Shown here: piece after piece, positions 17,539 through 25,775 of the stretch | How the letters are laid out: every line of letters begins with the position of its first letter | Position numbering within the stretch: position 1 is the stretch's first letter | NCBI GenBank assembly: GCA_963833745.1 | Contig: CAWHZD010000001.1 | Coordinates: 124,001 to 188,000 of the forward strand | Direction of reading: 5' to 3' | DNA: 64,000 nucleotides | Source of the DNA: AP-15 sp963833745 | GTDB taxonomy: Bacteria > Pseudomonadota > Alphaproteobacteria > ATCC43930 > CGMCC-115725 | Position numbers and translations under genes: made by a program | The notes under the pieces: model-generated | Database searches by the model: none | Told to the model about the DNA's origin: nothing | The model's input: only the letters and a program-made list of their open reading frames with translations

Positions 17539-18569
17539 AAGACATCCTTTGGGCTGAAATCGACGACCATGTCTTTCCAAAGATCGTATTTGTCCGGGGG
17601 CAGACGCAGCGGCCGGCAAAGCGGGTTGAAAAAGGCCCGCCGGGCGCTCTCCGCGGCGGCCCGGAAGAACGGGTCGGCCGCGGCGCGCCCCTGATCGACG
17701 ATCGTCGCCTGCTGGACGGTGCCGTCGGGCAGCACGACGACGCGGATCTCGACGACCAGGTCCTTGGCGTCGCGGGCGCCCGCCGGGATGTTCCAGCAGC
17801 GCGAGATCTGCTCGCGGATCATGTCCACCTCGCTGGCGCTGAGCTGGCTGCCGAGCGGCGCGCGCGGCTGCGACGAAGCTCTGCCCGAGGCGACGTGCAT
17901 CGTCTGCGGCGGCGCGTCGGGCGAAGGCGGCGTTTCCTGCGCCGCCAGATTCTTCAGCAGCGCGTCGAACTGGCCCGGGTTGTATTTTTTGGCTTCGGCC
18001 TTGGCCTCGTTGCGCGCCATTTGCTGAGGCCGGTCGGGTGTCGGCTTTGATGTTGCGGCCGCGACGGCCGGTTTTGGCGGCGGCGGCATAGGCTTGGGTT
18101 CGGGCAACGGCGGCGACGGCAATTCGGCCTGCTTCGGCTGTTCGGCCGGCGGCGTGGACGGGGCCGGCGGGGCCGGCTTCGGCTCGGGCGGTGCCGGAGC
18201 GGGCGGCTCGGGCGGTGCTGCCGCGGCCGAAGGCGGTGGCGCCGGCTGGGGCGGCGTCGGCGTGGGTGCGGGCTTTGGCGCCGGCGGACCAGGCAGCGGC
18301 GCTTCGGGCGTGGCCTCGGGTTGCGGCATTTGCGGGTTGGGAAGCGTCGCCCGGGTTTCCGGCCCCATCGTCACCAGCTGGACCGCAATCGGCATTTCTT
18401 CGGGTGTCGGCGGGTGAAACAAAGTCGGCAACCCGAAGATCAGCGTAACGCCGAGCAACAGGTGCAGAGCCGCCGACAGGACCAGGCCGCGCCGCCCGAC
18501 ACCGTCCGGCATCGGTTCAGGGAACACGGGTTCCGGCGGCGGAGCCGGGTGTGCGGCGGCGACACTCAT
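17535..18569 (-). CDS. tolA: Cell envelope integrity protein TolA / TonB C-terminal domain protein
   Basis: A 344-residue inner-membrane protein with one transmembrane helix (about 28-51, LVLSAALHLLLGVTLIFGLP). A very Pro/Ala-rich segment (about 75-185) with many PEP, PPK and PAP units follows, then a short charged stretch. The C-terminal TonB/TolA domain (about 245-344) contains SQLSASEVDMIREQISRCWN and LVVEIRVVVLPDGTV. In Escherichia coli the middle domain is a long alpha-helix; here it is Pro-rich, more like TonB. ATG at 18569 is 24 bases after tolR. Its position between tolR and tolB settles the identity. Confidence 0.93.
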   Translation of the reverse strand: MSVAAAHPAPPPEPVFPEPMPDGVGRRGLVLSAALHLLLGVTLIFGLPTLFHPPTPEEMPIAVQLVTMGPETRATLPNPQMPQPEATPEAPLPGPPAPKPAPTPTPPQPAPPPSAAAAPPEPPAPAPPEPKPAPPAPSTPPAEQPKQAELPSPPLPEPKPMPPPPKPAVAAATSKPTPDRPQQMARNEAKAEAKKYNPGQFDALLKNLAAQETPPSPDAPPQTMHVASGRASSQPRAPLGSQLSASEVDMIREQISRCWNIPAGARDAKDLVVEIRVVVLPDGTVQQATIVDQGRAAADPFFRAAAESARRAFFNPLCRPLRLPPDKYDLWKDMVVDFSPKDVL

Positions 18570-18593
18570 CGTCGTGCTACCGAGCGGGGATCC

Positions 18594-19091
18594 TCAGCGC
18601 TTGGCCGCGGGCGCCGCACGTCCGAGCGCTGCCGAACTGGCCGCGGCCGTGGCCGGAACACCCTTTGGCGACTCGGCGATCAGCGACACCTTGTGGAAGC
18701 CGGCAGCGCTGATCAGGCTCATGACCTCGAGCACCCGGCCGTAGTCGATCGCCTTGTCGGCCCTGACATAGACGAGCGTGTCGGGGTTGGCGCCGGTGAT
18801 TGCCTGCAGCCGCGGCACCAACGAATTGGTCGGGACATCGGTATCCTGAATAAAGATGTGGCCCTCGTTGTTGATCGAAATGACCAGTGGCTCCTTCGGG
18901 TCGGTGACCGGAGGCGCCTGGGTCTGCGGCAGGTCGACCGGCACGCCGACGGTCAACAGCGGGGCGGCGACCATGAACACGACGAGCAGCACCAGCATGA
19001 CGTCGACAAGCGGCGTGACGTTGATCTCGGACATCGGCCGATAGCGGCCGAGCGCCGTCCGGCCGTTGCCGCCGAGGCGAGAAGCCGCCAC
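18594..19091 (-). CDS. tolR: Tol-Pal proton channel subunit TolR (ExbD family)
   Basis: A 165-residue ExbD/TolR protein. A short cytoplasmic N-terminus (RPMSEINVTPLVDVMLVLLVVFMV) leads into the single transmembrane helix carrying the conserved Asp of the proton path (TPLVDVML). The periplasmic domain follows (KEPLVISINNEGHIFIQDTDV). The Ala-rich tail after residue 140 is not conserved. The start is GTG at 19091, 3 bases after the tolQ stop. With TolQ it uses proton motive force to energise TolA. Confidence 0.96.
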   Translation of the reverse strand: MAASRLGGNGRTALGRYRPMSEINVTPLVDVMLVLLVVFMVAAPLLTVGVPVDLPQTQAPPVTDPKEPLVISINNEGHIFIQDTDVPTNSLVPRLQAITGANPDTLVYVRADKAIDYGRVLEVMSLISAAGFHKVSLIAESPKGVPATAAASSAALGRAAPAAKR

Positions 19092-19094
19092 GGC

Positions 19095-19823
19095 TCAAGG
19101 CCTCTCGTCGAGCTGGCGCGACAGGATCGCGCTGAACTCGGAGGAAAAGGCTTCGAGGCGCCCGGCATAGCGCCCGAAATCGGTCGCGAGCTTGTTGTAG
19201 GCGACAACCGCCGGGATCGCGGCGACGAGTCCGAGCGCGGTTGCGAACAGCGATTCGGCGATGCCCGGCGCCACCACCGCGAGGCTGGTGTTCTTCGAGG
19301 CCGCGATCGACTGAAAGCTGTCCATGATGCCCCAGACGGTGCCGAACAGCCCGACAAACGGGGCCGTCGACCCGACCGTGGCGAGAAACGCCATGAATCG
19401 CTCGACGCGCTCCATCTCGCGTCCGACGGTTACGTTCATGACCCGCTCGATGCGCTGCTGCAGGCTCGCCCGCATGATCGCAGTTCCGAGCAGCCCCTTG
19501 GCGGCGCTGCGCCGCCATTCGCGCATCGCTGCCGAGAACACTGCGGTCATCGGATCGGGCGGGCGCTGGCCGACGCGCTCGTAGAGGTCGTCGAGCGAGC
19601 CGCCGGACCAAAAGCTTTCCTCGAAATTCGAGGCCGCATGGCGCAGCCGACGCAACCGGATCACCTTGTCGAAGATGACCGCCCACGACCAGAACGATGC
19701 CAGCAGCAAGATCAGCATGACGATTTTGACGATGGCATCCGATTGCAAAAACAGCGCGATAATCGACAAGTCATGGGGAACCGAGCCGGCGAGCGGCAAC
19801 GTTTCGACGGCTGAGGGCGGCAT
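19095..19823 (-). CDS. tolQ: Tol-Pal proton channel subunit TolQ (MotA/ExbB family)
   Basis: A 242-residue inner-membrane protein with three transmembrane helices (about 22-46, 140-165 and 180-205). It has the family motifs MAFLATVGSTAPFVGLFGTVWGIMDSF and APGIAESLFATALGLVAAIPAVVAYN, which line the ion channel. It is the first tol gene, 41 bases after ruvB. The thioesterase gene ybgC, often between ruvB and tolQ in relatives, is absent. AAGG lies upstream of ATG 19823. Confidence 0.97.
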   Translation of the reverse strand: MPPSAVETLPLAGSVPHDLSIIALFLQSDAIVKIVMLILLLASFWSWAVIFDKVIRLRRLRHAASNFEESFWSGGSLDDLYERVGQRPPDPMTAVFSAAMREWRRSAAKGLLGTAIMRASLQQRIERVMNVTVGREMERVERFMAFLATVGSTAPFVGLFGTVWGIMDSFQSIAASKNTSLAVVAPGIAESLFATALGLVAAIPAVVAYNKLATDFGRYAGRLEAFSSEFSAILSRQLDERP

Positions 19824-19864
19824 TCTTTGAACCTTTTATGGCGTCTTTTGGACAATGGTCGATG

Positions 19865-20935
19865 TCACGGCATCTCCTCGGCCTCATCGGCGAGCGGCAG
19901 GCCTGCGAGAAGGTCGAGCTGGGCCGGCAACGACGCCGGCAGCGGGAGGTCGAGGTGGCGGAAAGCGAGCCGGGTCAAAAGGCGGCCGCGCGGCGTGCGC
20001 TGGACAAAGCCTTCCTGGATCAAAAACGGCTCGACGACCTCTTCGATGACATCGCGTTCGTCGCCCAGTGCGGCGGCCATCGTCTCGACCCCGACCGGGC
20101 CGCCGCCGTAACGCTCGGCAATGCAGCGCAAATAGCGCCGGTCCATGCCGTCGAGCCCACTCCCGTCGACTTCGAGCCGGACGAGGGCGGCGTCGGCGGC
20201 AGCGGCGTCGACGCTCGCCAGTCCCTCGACCGCGGCAAAGTCGCGGATGCGGCGCAACAGGCGCATCGCCACGCGCGGGGTGCCGCGGGCGCGGCGCGCG
20301 ATCTCGGCGGCACCGTCGCGCCGCAGGTCGAAGGCCAGCACCCGTGCGCCACGGGAGACGATCAGCGCCAGCTCCCCGGGCTCGTAAAAAGCAAGGCGCA
20401 ACGGAATCCCGAAGCGCTCGCGCAACGGACGGGTGATCAGCCCCGATCGGGTCGTCGCCGCAACCAAGGTAAACCGCGGCAGGTCGATGCGGATCGACCT
20501 CGCCCCCGGACCTTCGCCGATAATCAGGTCGAGCTGAAAATCCTCCATCGCCGGATAAAGGATTTCCTCGACCGAGGGCGCCAGGCGATGGATCTCGTCG
20601 ATAAACAGCACGTCGAGCGGCTGCAGGTTGGTCAACAGCGCCGCGAGGTCGCCGGCACGCTGGATCACTGGCCCTGACGTGGCGCGAAACCCGACCCCCA
20701 TTTCACGCGCGACGATCTGCGCCAGAGTCGTCTTGCCGAGCCCCGGCGGACCCGAAAACAGCACATGGTCAAGGGCTTCGCCGCGGGTTTTGGCGGCCTC
20801 GATAAAAATCCGCAGATTGTCGCGCAAGCTGCGCTGGCCGACGAACTCGGCAAGGGTCTGCGGGCGCAGCGGCGCTTCGGCGGCATCGCTCTCGGCAAGC
20901 GCGGGATCGACGATGCGCCGCTCGTCGCCGCTCAT
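19865..20935 (-). CDS. ruvB: Holliday junction branch migration DNA helicase RuvB
   Basis: A 356-residue AAA+ motor. LRPQTLAEFVGQRSLRDNLRIFI is the family N-terminus, Walker A is FSGPPGLGKTTLAQ, and Walker B is VLFIDEIHRL. Sensor 1 is LVAATTRSGLITRPLRERFG and the winged helix is near residues 270-345 (EPFLIQEGFVQRTPRGRL). It drives branch migration with RuvA. ATG at 20935 overlaps the ruvA stop by 4 bases, so ruvC-ruvA-ruvB form a translationally coupled operon leading to tolQ. No alphaproteobacterial LexA box (GTTC-N7-GTTC) was found in the short gaps upstream. Confidence 0.98.
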   Translation of the reverse strand: MSGDERRIVDPALAESDAAEAPLRPQTLAEFVGQRSLRDNLRIFIEAAKTRGEALDHVLFSGPPGLGKTTLAQIVAREMGVGFRATSGPVIQRAGDLAALLTNLQPLDVLFIDEIHRLAPSVEEILYPAMEDFQLDLIIGEGPGARSIRIDLPRFTLVAATTRSGLITRPLRERFGIPLRLAFYEPGELALIVSRGARVLAFDLRRDGAAEIARRARGTPRVAMRLLRRIRDFAAVEGLASVDAAAADAALVRLEVDGSGLDGMDRRYLRCIAERYGGGPVGVETMAAALGDERDVIEEVVEPFLIQEGFVQRTPRGRLLTRLAFRHLDLPLPASLPAQLDLLAGLPLADEAEEMP

Positions 20936-21555
20936 GGCGCCGCCCCCGGCGCGAGCTCCTGCAGACCGGCACGGATCAGCGCGTCAGTCGCCGCCGTTGC
21001 GCCGAGACGCCGGGTTGCGGCGGCGACGGCGCCAAACGCCTCAGCGCGGCGATAGCCGAGATTGACCAGGGCGGAGACCGCGTCGGCCGCCGGACCCTCG
21101 CCGAGCGCCGGCGCCGACGGCATCGATCCCGCAAGTGACGGCGCTATCGCGAGGCTGCCGGCCTTGTCGCGCAATTCGTTGACGATGCGCGCGGCCAGCC
21201 TCGGTCCGACCCCCTCCGCGCGCGCCAGAGAGGCGCGGTCCTGGGCGAAGATGGCGAGGCCGAGCTCGTCGGGGCCGATCGCCGACAATACCGCCAGGGC
21301 CAGGCGCGCGCCGACCCCCTGCACCGTCATCAGCAACCGGAACCAGTCGCGCTCGGCCGCGTCGACAAAGCCGTAAAGATGGATGTGGTCCTCGCGCACA
21401 TGGGTCTCGATCAGCAGGCGCACCGGCGTCCCGATCGGCGGCAGCCGGCCCAGCGTTCGCGTCGACGAAAAGACGAGATAACCGACGCCGTTGACGTCGA
21501 CGACCGCGCCCTCGGCGGCAATCTGGTCGAGAACGCCGGCGAGCTTGGCGATCAT
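20932..21555 (-). CDS. ruvA: Holliday junction branch migration protein RuvA
   Basis: A 207-residue protein binding four-way junctions. The N-terminal OB domain begins MIAKLAGVLDQIAAEGAVVDVNGVGYLV and includes THVREDHIHLYGF. Two helix-hairpin-helix motifs follow (VQGVGARLALAVLSAI; AEGVGPRLAARIVNELRDK). The C-terminal domain that contacts RuvB ends the protein (ALVNLGYRRAEAFGAV). ATG at 21555 overlaps the ruvC stop by 4 bases. Confidence 0.97.
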   Translation of the reverse strand: MIAKLAGVLDQIAAEGAVVDVNGVGYLVFSSTRTLGRLPPIGTPVRLLIETHVREDHIHLYGFVDAAERDWFRLLMTVQGVGARLALAVLSAIGPDELGLAIFAQDRASLARAEGVGPRLAARIVNELRDKAGSLAIAPSLAGSMPSAPALGEGPAADAVSALVNLGYRRAEAFGAVAAATRRLGATAATDALIRAGLQELAPGAAP

Positions 21556-22061
21556 CCGGGCGTCTTCCCGGCAGGGATTTCCCAGGCTCGCCGCGTTTTG
21601 GAGTGGTGGGCGTGGCAGATTGCCACCGCCAGCGCGTCGGCGGCGTCGGCCGCGCCGATCGAAAAACCCGGCAGGAGTCGCCGCACCATTAGCTGCACCT
21701 GCGCCTTTTCCGCGTGGCCGGCGCCAACTACCGCCTTTTTGATCAGATTGGCCGAGTATTCGGCGACCGGCAGCCCGCGTTCGGCCGGCGCCAGCAACAC
21801 GACGCCGCGGGCGACGCCGAGCTTCAAGGTCGAGGCCGCGTTGCGGTTGACAAAGCTCTCCTCGACCGCCGCCTCATCCGGTCGAAAGCGCTCCAGCACC
21901 TCGCCGATCTGACGGAACAACGACACCAGGCGCATCGCCAACGACTGCTCGGCGGCGGCGTGAGCGACGCCGTCGGCGACATGGATCAGGCGATTGCCGT
22001 CGATGTCGATGACCCCCCAACCGGTGTGCCGCAGCCCGGGATCGAGCCCCAACACGCGCAT
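21552..22061 (-). CDS. ruvC: Crossover junction endodeoxyribonuclease RuvC
   Basis: A 169-residue RNase-H-fold resolvase. The catalytic acids are visible: D7 in LGLDPG, E67/E68 in AVEESFVNRN, and the pair in the C-terminal AADAADALAVAICH. It cleaves Holliday junctions symmetrically as part of the RuvABC resolvasome. ATG at 22061 lies 27 bases after yebC. The C-terminal basic tail is short and slightly divergent, as is usual. Confidence 0.97.
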   Translation of the reverse strand: MRVLGLDPGLRHTGWGVIDIDGNRLIHVADGVAHAAAEQSLAMRLVSLFRQIGEVLERFRPDEAAVEESFVNRNAASTLKLGVARGVVLLAPAERGLPVAEYSANLIKKAVVGAGHAEKAQVQLMVRRLLPGFSIGAADAADALAVAICHAHHSKTRRAWEIPAGKTPG

Positions 22062-22088
22062 TCCCGCTAACCGCCCCCCGGCGCCGGA

Positions 22089-22838
22089 TCAGGCGCCAAG
22101 CCGCGCCATCACGTCCTCGGCCACGTCGAAATTGGCGTAGACGTTCTGGACGTCGTCGCTGTCCTCGAGCGTCTCGAGCAGTTTGAACAGGGCGACGGCA
22201 TTGTCCTCGTCGATCGACGCGGTTGTCTTCGGGCGCCATGCGAGCCGGGCCGAGATCGCCGGGCCAAAGCGCTGTTCGAGCGCGTCGCGCACGGTATTCA
22301 GGCCGTCGGGAGCGCAGGTCACACAGTGCTGCTCGGAGTCGCTGTCGACATTGTCGGCGCCGGCTTCGAGGACCGCTTCGAACATGTCGTCGGCGCCCGC
22401 CGTCGCCGCCGGATAGAGAACCTCGCCGACCCGGTCGAACAGAAAGCCGACGCTGTTGGTTTCGCCGAGGGCGCCGCCCGCCTTGGTGAAGGCGGCGCGG
22501 ATTTCGCTGGCGGTGCGATTGCGGTTGTCGGTCAGCGCCTCGACGATGACCGCAGTGCCGCCCGGGCCATAGCCTTCGTAGCGCACCTCGTCAAAGGCGG
22601 CGTCGGCCTCGCCGCCGGCGCCGCGCCGGATCGCGCGGTCAACCGTGTCCTTGGGCATGTTGGCCTGGCGTGCGGCCAGCACCGCGGCGCGCAAGCGCGG
22701 GTTCGCCGCCGGATCAGGCAACCCGGTGCGGGCCGCAGTGGTCAGTTCCCGGATGATCTTGGTAAAGACCTTGCCGCGCTTTTTGTCCTGCGCGCCCTTC
22801 CGGTACATGATGTTTTTGAATTGCGAATGACCTGCCAT
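22089..22838 (-). CDS. yebC: YebC/PmpR family DNA-binding transcriptional regulator / translation factor
   Basis: A 249-residue protein of the three-domain YebC family. It starts MAGHSQFKNIMYRKGAQDKKRGKVFTKIIREL and continues with ANMPKDTVDRAIRRGAGG, YEGYGPGGTAVIVEALTDNRNRT and the C-terminal WRPKTT segment. Members were described as transcriptional regulators (PmpR) and, more recently, as ribosome-associated factors easing polyproline translation; the second role would suit the Pro-rich TolA made nearby. ATG at 22838 is fixed by the invariant MAGHSQF start. It precedes ruvC by 27 bases, the standard pairing. Confidence 0.97.
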   Translation of the reverse strand: MAGHSQFKNIMYRKGAQDKKRGKVFTKIIRELTTAARTGLPDPAANPRLRAAVLAARQANMPKDTVDRAIRRGAGGEADAAFDEVRYEGYGPGGTAVIVEALTDNRNRTASEIRAAFTKAGGALGETNSVGFLFDRVGEVLYPAATAGADDMFEAVLEAGADNVDSDSEQHCVTCAPDGLNTVRDALEQRFGPAISARLAWRPKTTASIDEDNAVALFKLLETLEDSDDVQNVYANFDVAEDVMARLGA

Positions 22839-23017
22839 CGTTCTCCGCGCGGCTCCCCGTGCCCCTGGGGTGCAACTCGACGCCACTGCTCATACGGGCT
22901 CGGGGCGGGGCTAACAACCCAATATGGCAGCATTGCGGCGTGCCGGACCGGCGTCGGCCAATCCTGCCAACCGCTTGGCGACCGCCGCGCGGAGTCACAA
23001 AATCTGGCGATCGGGTC

Positions 23018-23833
23018 TCAGGGGCAGGGCAAATGTGGGGTGAGGCGACCGCCAATTCGCACCGGTTCGACACGGCGCGCCAGCCCGCTTGCGTCATCGG
23101 TTTGGACGAGGATGCCGCACAGGGTGCCTTCGCCCTCGGCGACCTGGGGCCGCTCGCCCGGCATCTTGGTCACAAAGCGGCGCAGCGCCGGGGCCTTTTG
23201 CAACCCGATCACCGAATCATAGTCGCCGCACATCCCGGCATCGGTTTGATAGGCGGTGCCGCCGGGAAAGATCTGCGCGTCGGCGGTTGGGATGTGCGAG
23301 TGGCTGCCGAATACGGCGGAGACCCGGCCGTCGGCGAAATGGCCCATCGCCATCTTTTCGCTCGACGCCTCGGCGTGGATGTCGACAAGGATCGCCGTCG
23401 GCCCGGCGCCGAGCGGATGATCGGTCAAAATCGCCTGAAGCCGGGCGAACGGGTCGTCGAGCGCGTCCATGAACAGCCGGCCCATCAAATTGACGACCAG
23501 CGCGCTGCGTCCGTCGTCGAGCCGATGCAGCCGCCACCCGGCGCCGGGCGTGCCTGGCGGAAAATTCGCCGGGCGCAGCACGCGCGGGTCGCGGTCGATG
23601 TAGGGGATCAGCTCGCGCTGGTCCCAGACGTGGTTGCCGGTCGTCAATACATCGACGCCGCAATCATAAAACTCGCCGCACAGCCGCTCGGTCAGGCCGT
23701 AACCGCCGGCCGCATTCTCGGCGTTGACGACGACGAGGTCGAGCCCCAGGTCGCGGCGCAATTCCGGGACGTATTTCTTTACCGCGTCGCGCCCCGGCCG
23801 CCCCATCACGTCGCCGCAAAACAGGATGTTCAC
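23018..23833 (-). CDS. TIGR00282/YmdB-type metallophosphoesterase
   Basis: A 271-residue calcineurin-like phosphoesterase. Metal-binding motifs are MNILFCGDVMGRPGRD with D8, VVNAENAAGG with its Glu and Asn, TTGNHVWD, DIHAEASSEK and FGSHSHIPTADAQ. Bacillus YmdB hydrolyses 2',3'-cyclic nucleotides and affects motility and biofilm; the alphaproteobacterial role is not known. Its place between the 6S RNA and yebC is conserved in the class. ATG at 23833. A 179-base gap with no recognisable gene separates it from yebC. Confidence 0.93.
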   Translation of the reverse strand: MNILFCGDVMGRPGRDAVKKYVPELRRDLGLDLVVVNAENAAGGYGLTERLCGEFYDCGVDVLTTGNHVWDQRELIPYIDRDPRVLRPANFPPGTPGAGWRLHRLDDGRSALVVNLMGRLFMDALDDPFARLQAILTDHPLGAGPTAILVDIHAEASSEKMAMGHFADGRVSAVFGSHSHIPTADAQIFPGGTAYQTDAGMCGDYDSVIGLQKAPALRRFVTKMPGERPQVAEGEGTLCGILVQTDDASGLARRVEPVRIGGRLTPHLPCP

Positions 23834-24042
23834 GATCGGTCCTTGATGATGGCTAAGCCAAGGGAAAGTCGTAGAATTTGGCTTTGTTATCGGTCATTCC
23901 CGCTTCAGAGCTTGTGAACAAATCCGCGAGAATGTCATTCAGCGACGCGGGCCACACCCACGAGCCCGGAACCCATGAAACCGGCGACATCACCCACTGA
24001 TTGAGTTCCCGCCGGTTCGGTGCCCCGCCGCGTCGGTGCGCT

Positions 24043-24208
24043 GCGGGGTGGAGCCGCCTCGGCCGTTGGCGCGCAATCCCACCGTGGCCCGCCATAGCAG
24101 GTGGGCGCCATGTACCGGAGCCACGACTCCGACAGGGACAGCACCCAATAGGTAGGTATCGGCCCCGGGGTAACATGCGGCCTGACGCACCGCGCAGCCC
24201 CACCCCGC
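24043..24208 (-). ncRNA. ssrS: 6S RNA
   Basis: Directly after zapA the minus strand can form a 15-bp closing stem: 24194-24208 pairs with 24043-24057 without mismatch (two G-U pairs). This encloses about 136 bases, a total of about 166, the usual size of alphaproteobacterial 6S RNA. Near the 5' arm the segment CCCCGGGGCCGATACC resembles the conserved region entering the large central bubble that mimics an open promoter and binds sigma70-RNA polymerase. Position between zapA and the YmdB-type gene is the conserved locus. The gene for 5-formyl-THF cyclo-ligase, which usually follows, is absent. Ends are approximate; a CCCGC-TT-GCGGG hairpin overlaps the 5' end. Confidence 0.85.
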
Positions 24209-24218
24209 AAGCGGGAAG

Positions 24219-24557
24219 CTAGGGACTCTCCAGCCGCGCCGCAATAGCCTCGATGCGCTGGGCAATACCGTGGATCCCGCCGGCGGCGGCGTCGGCGGCG
24301 TCACCGGCCTCGGTTTCGGCCGCGCGGTAGCGGCTCTGCTCCTGCTCCAATGCCTCGTTCGTATCCGACAATTCATCGGCGATGACGAGGGCGGCGAGCA
24401 GCAACAGCCGGGCTTCGCCGACCTGGCCGACGCTTTTGACGAACTCGCCGACCCGCGCGTCGACATATTGCGCGAGGCGGCGGATGCGCGGTTCCTGCCC
24501 GTCCTCGCAGGCGATCTTGTATGGGCGGCCATTGACGGTCACGGCAACCTGGCTCAT
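24219..24557 (-). CDS. zapA: Cell division protein ZapA
   Basis: A 112-residue ZapA family protein. The N-terminal beta domain (MSQVAVTVNGRPYKIACEDGQEPRIRRLAQYVD) is followed by a long coiled-coil helix (EARLLLLAALVIADELSDTNEALEQEQSRYRAAE). ZapA cross-links FtsZ filaments at midcell. ATG at 24557 is one base after the stop of the upstream coiled-coil gene. The gene ends immediately before the 6S RNA stem, whose promoter must therefore lie inside zapA or read through from it. Confidence 0.93.
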   Translation of the reverse strand: MSQVAVTVNGRPYKIACEDGQEPRIRRLAQYVDARVGEFVKSVGQVGEARLLLLAALVIADELSDTNEALEQEQSRYRAAETEAGDAADAAAGGIHGIAQRIEAIAARLESP

Positions 24558-24558
24558 C

Positions 24559-24774
24559 TCATCCCCCTTCCCCCAGTGCCCGGCCGACCCGGGCGAGCGC
24601 GCCGTCGACACGGGCGGCGATTTCGCCGGCGGCGGCGCGCAACCGCCGGCTTTCCGTTTCGGCCGCGGCAACACGGCGAGCCGCCTCCCTTTCGCCGGCG
24701 AGGCCGGCGCAGGCGGCTTCGAGCCGGGCGACGGCCCGTTCGAGGCCGGCAAGCGCCTCGTCGAGCCGGCTCAT
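24559..24774 (-). CDS. Small coiled-coil protein (DUF4164-like) preceding zapA
   Basis: A 71-residue protein, almost entirely heptad-like: SRLDEALAGLERAVARLEAACAGLAGEREAARR and later LRAAAGEIAARVDGALARVGRAL. A short coiled-coil gene of this kind (DUF4164) commonly precedes zapA in Alphaproteobacteria, which is the main support for it being real. It may assist ZapA or FtsZ; this is inference. ATG at 24774; its stop is one base before the zapA ATG, so the pair is coupled. Confidence 0.75.
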   Translation of the reverse strand: MSRLDEALAGLERAVARLEAACAGLAGEREAARRVAAAETESRRLRAAAGEIAARVDGALARVGRALGEGG

Positions 24775-24796
24775 CGTCCCCGCCGCGAGCCGGTGC

Positions 24797-25756
24797 TCAG
24801 TGCACCCGCTCGTATTTCTGCAACGAGCGGATGTAATCGGGGCGCGGCTTGTCCGGGTAGAATTGCGGCCATTGCGTCCACGACACCTCGCCGACATAGA
24901 GGTCGCCGCGCGAGTCGACGGCGAGCCCGTGCGGGCCGAGAAACGCGGTCGCGGTCGTGCCGGCATGCGGCTCGCCGATGCGCGACAGCAGCTTCCCGTG
25001 GTTATCGACGATGCTGACCCGCGGCCCGAGGTTCGGGCTGTTGCGATTGACCGGCTGCACCGGGCCGAGTTCGCCGATATAGGCGACCGGGTGGCGGGTG
25101 TAGTCCATATAGAGCCCGCACGGCCGGTGCAGATTGTTCCACTGCGTCTCGTATTTGCCGTTGCCGTCGAAGACCTGGATCCGATGGTTCTCGCGGTCGG
25201 CGACATAGACCCAGCCATCGGGGTCGGTGCAGATGTTGTGGACGATGTTGAACTCGCCGGGGTTGGTGCCGGGGCCGCCCCACGACATCAGCAACTTGCC
25301 GTCGGGCGAATATTTGTGGACCTTGGCATTGCCGTAGCCGTCGGAGACGTAGATCTCGCCCTTCGGCGACAGCGCCGTGTGGGTGCAGCGATGAAACGGC
25401 TCGCCGCTCATATAGGGCTTGGGTTCGCCGGGCACCCCGAGCTCGAGCAGCACCTTGCCGTCAAGCGAGCATTTGCGCACGAAATGGCCGCCGTCGTCGG
25501 TCAGGTAGATCGAGTCATCCGGGCCCATATGGACGCCGTGGGCACGCGGATACTGGCCCTCGCCCCACGAACGCAGGAATTTGCCGTCGCGGTCGAAGAC
25601 CATGACCGGATGGTCGCCGCGGTTGAAGACGTAGACGTTGTCTTTTTTGTCGACCCCAACCGAGCCGACCTCTTTGAACGACCATCTGTCGGGCAGCTTC
25701 GCCCAATCCTCGATGATCCGGTATTTGTAGTCGCCTTGGCCGACGATGATCGCCAT
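24797..25756 (-). CDS. NHL-repeat beta-propeller protein (peptidyl-alpha-hydroxyglycine alpha-amidating-lyase-like), copy 1
   Basis: A 319-residue six-bladed propeller of the PAL-like NHL family. Blade motifs are PDDSIYLTDDGGHFVRKCSLDGKVLLELG, PKGEIYVSDGYGNAKVHKYSPDGKLLMSWG, PDGWVYVADRENHRIQVFDGNGKYETQW and GLAVDSRGDLYVGEV. PAL cleaves hydroxyglycine-extended peptides to amides; bacterial homologues lack the partner monooxygenase and their substrates are unknown. There is no signal peptide, so it is probably cytosolic. ATG at 25756 has AAGGAG upstream. A second copy, about 80% identical by eye, lies 191 bases upstream on the same strand. Confidence 0.85.
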   Translation of the reverse strand: MAIIVGQGDYKYRIIEDWAKLPDRWSFKEVGSVGVDKKDNVYVFNRGDHPVMVFDRDGKFLRSWGEGQYPRAHGVHMGPDDSIYLTDDGGHFVRKCSLDGKVLLELGVPGEPKPYMSGEPFHRCTHTALSPKGEIYVSDGYGNAKVHKYSPDGKLLMSWGGPGTNPGEFNIVHNICTDPDGWVYVADRENHRIQVFDGNGKYETQWNNLHRPCGLYMDYTRHPVAYIGELGPVQPVNRNSPNLGPRVSIVDNHGKLLSRIGEPHAGTTATAFLGPHGLAVDSRGDLYVGEVSWTQWPQFYPDKPRPDYIRSLQKYERVH

Positions 25757-25775
25757 GTTTTTCTCCTTTGGTTAT

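Noticed and set aside
22839..23017. Possible LexA box or small gene between the phosphoesterase gene and yebC
   Set aside because: No GTTC-N7-GTTC and no frame with plausible coding character were found.
24204..24216. CCCGC-TT-GCGGG hairpin at the end of zapA as a terminator
   Set aside because: It has no T-run and overlaps the 6S RNA closing stem, which is the better explanation for the pairing.
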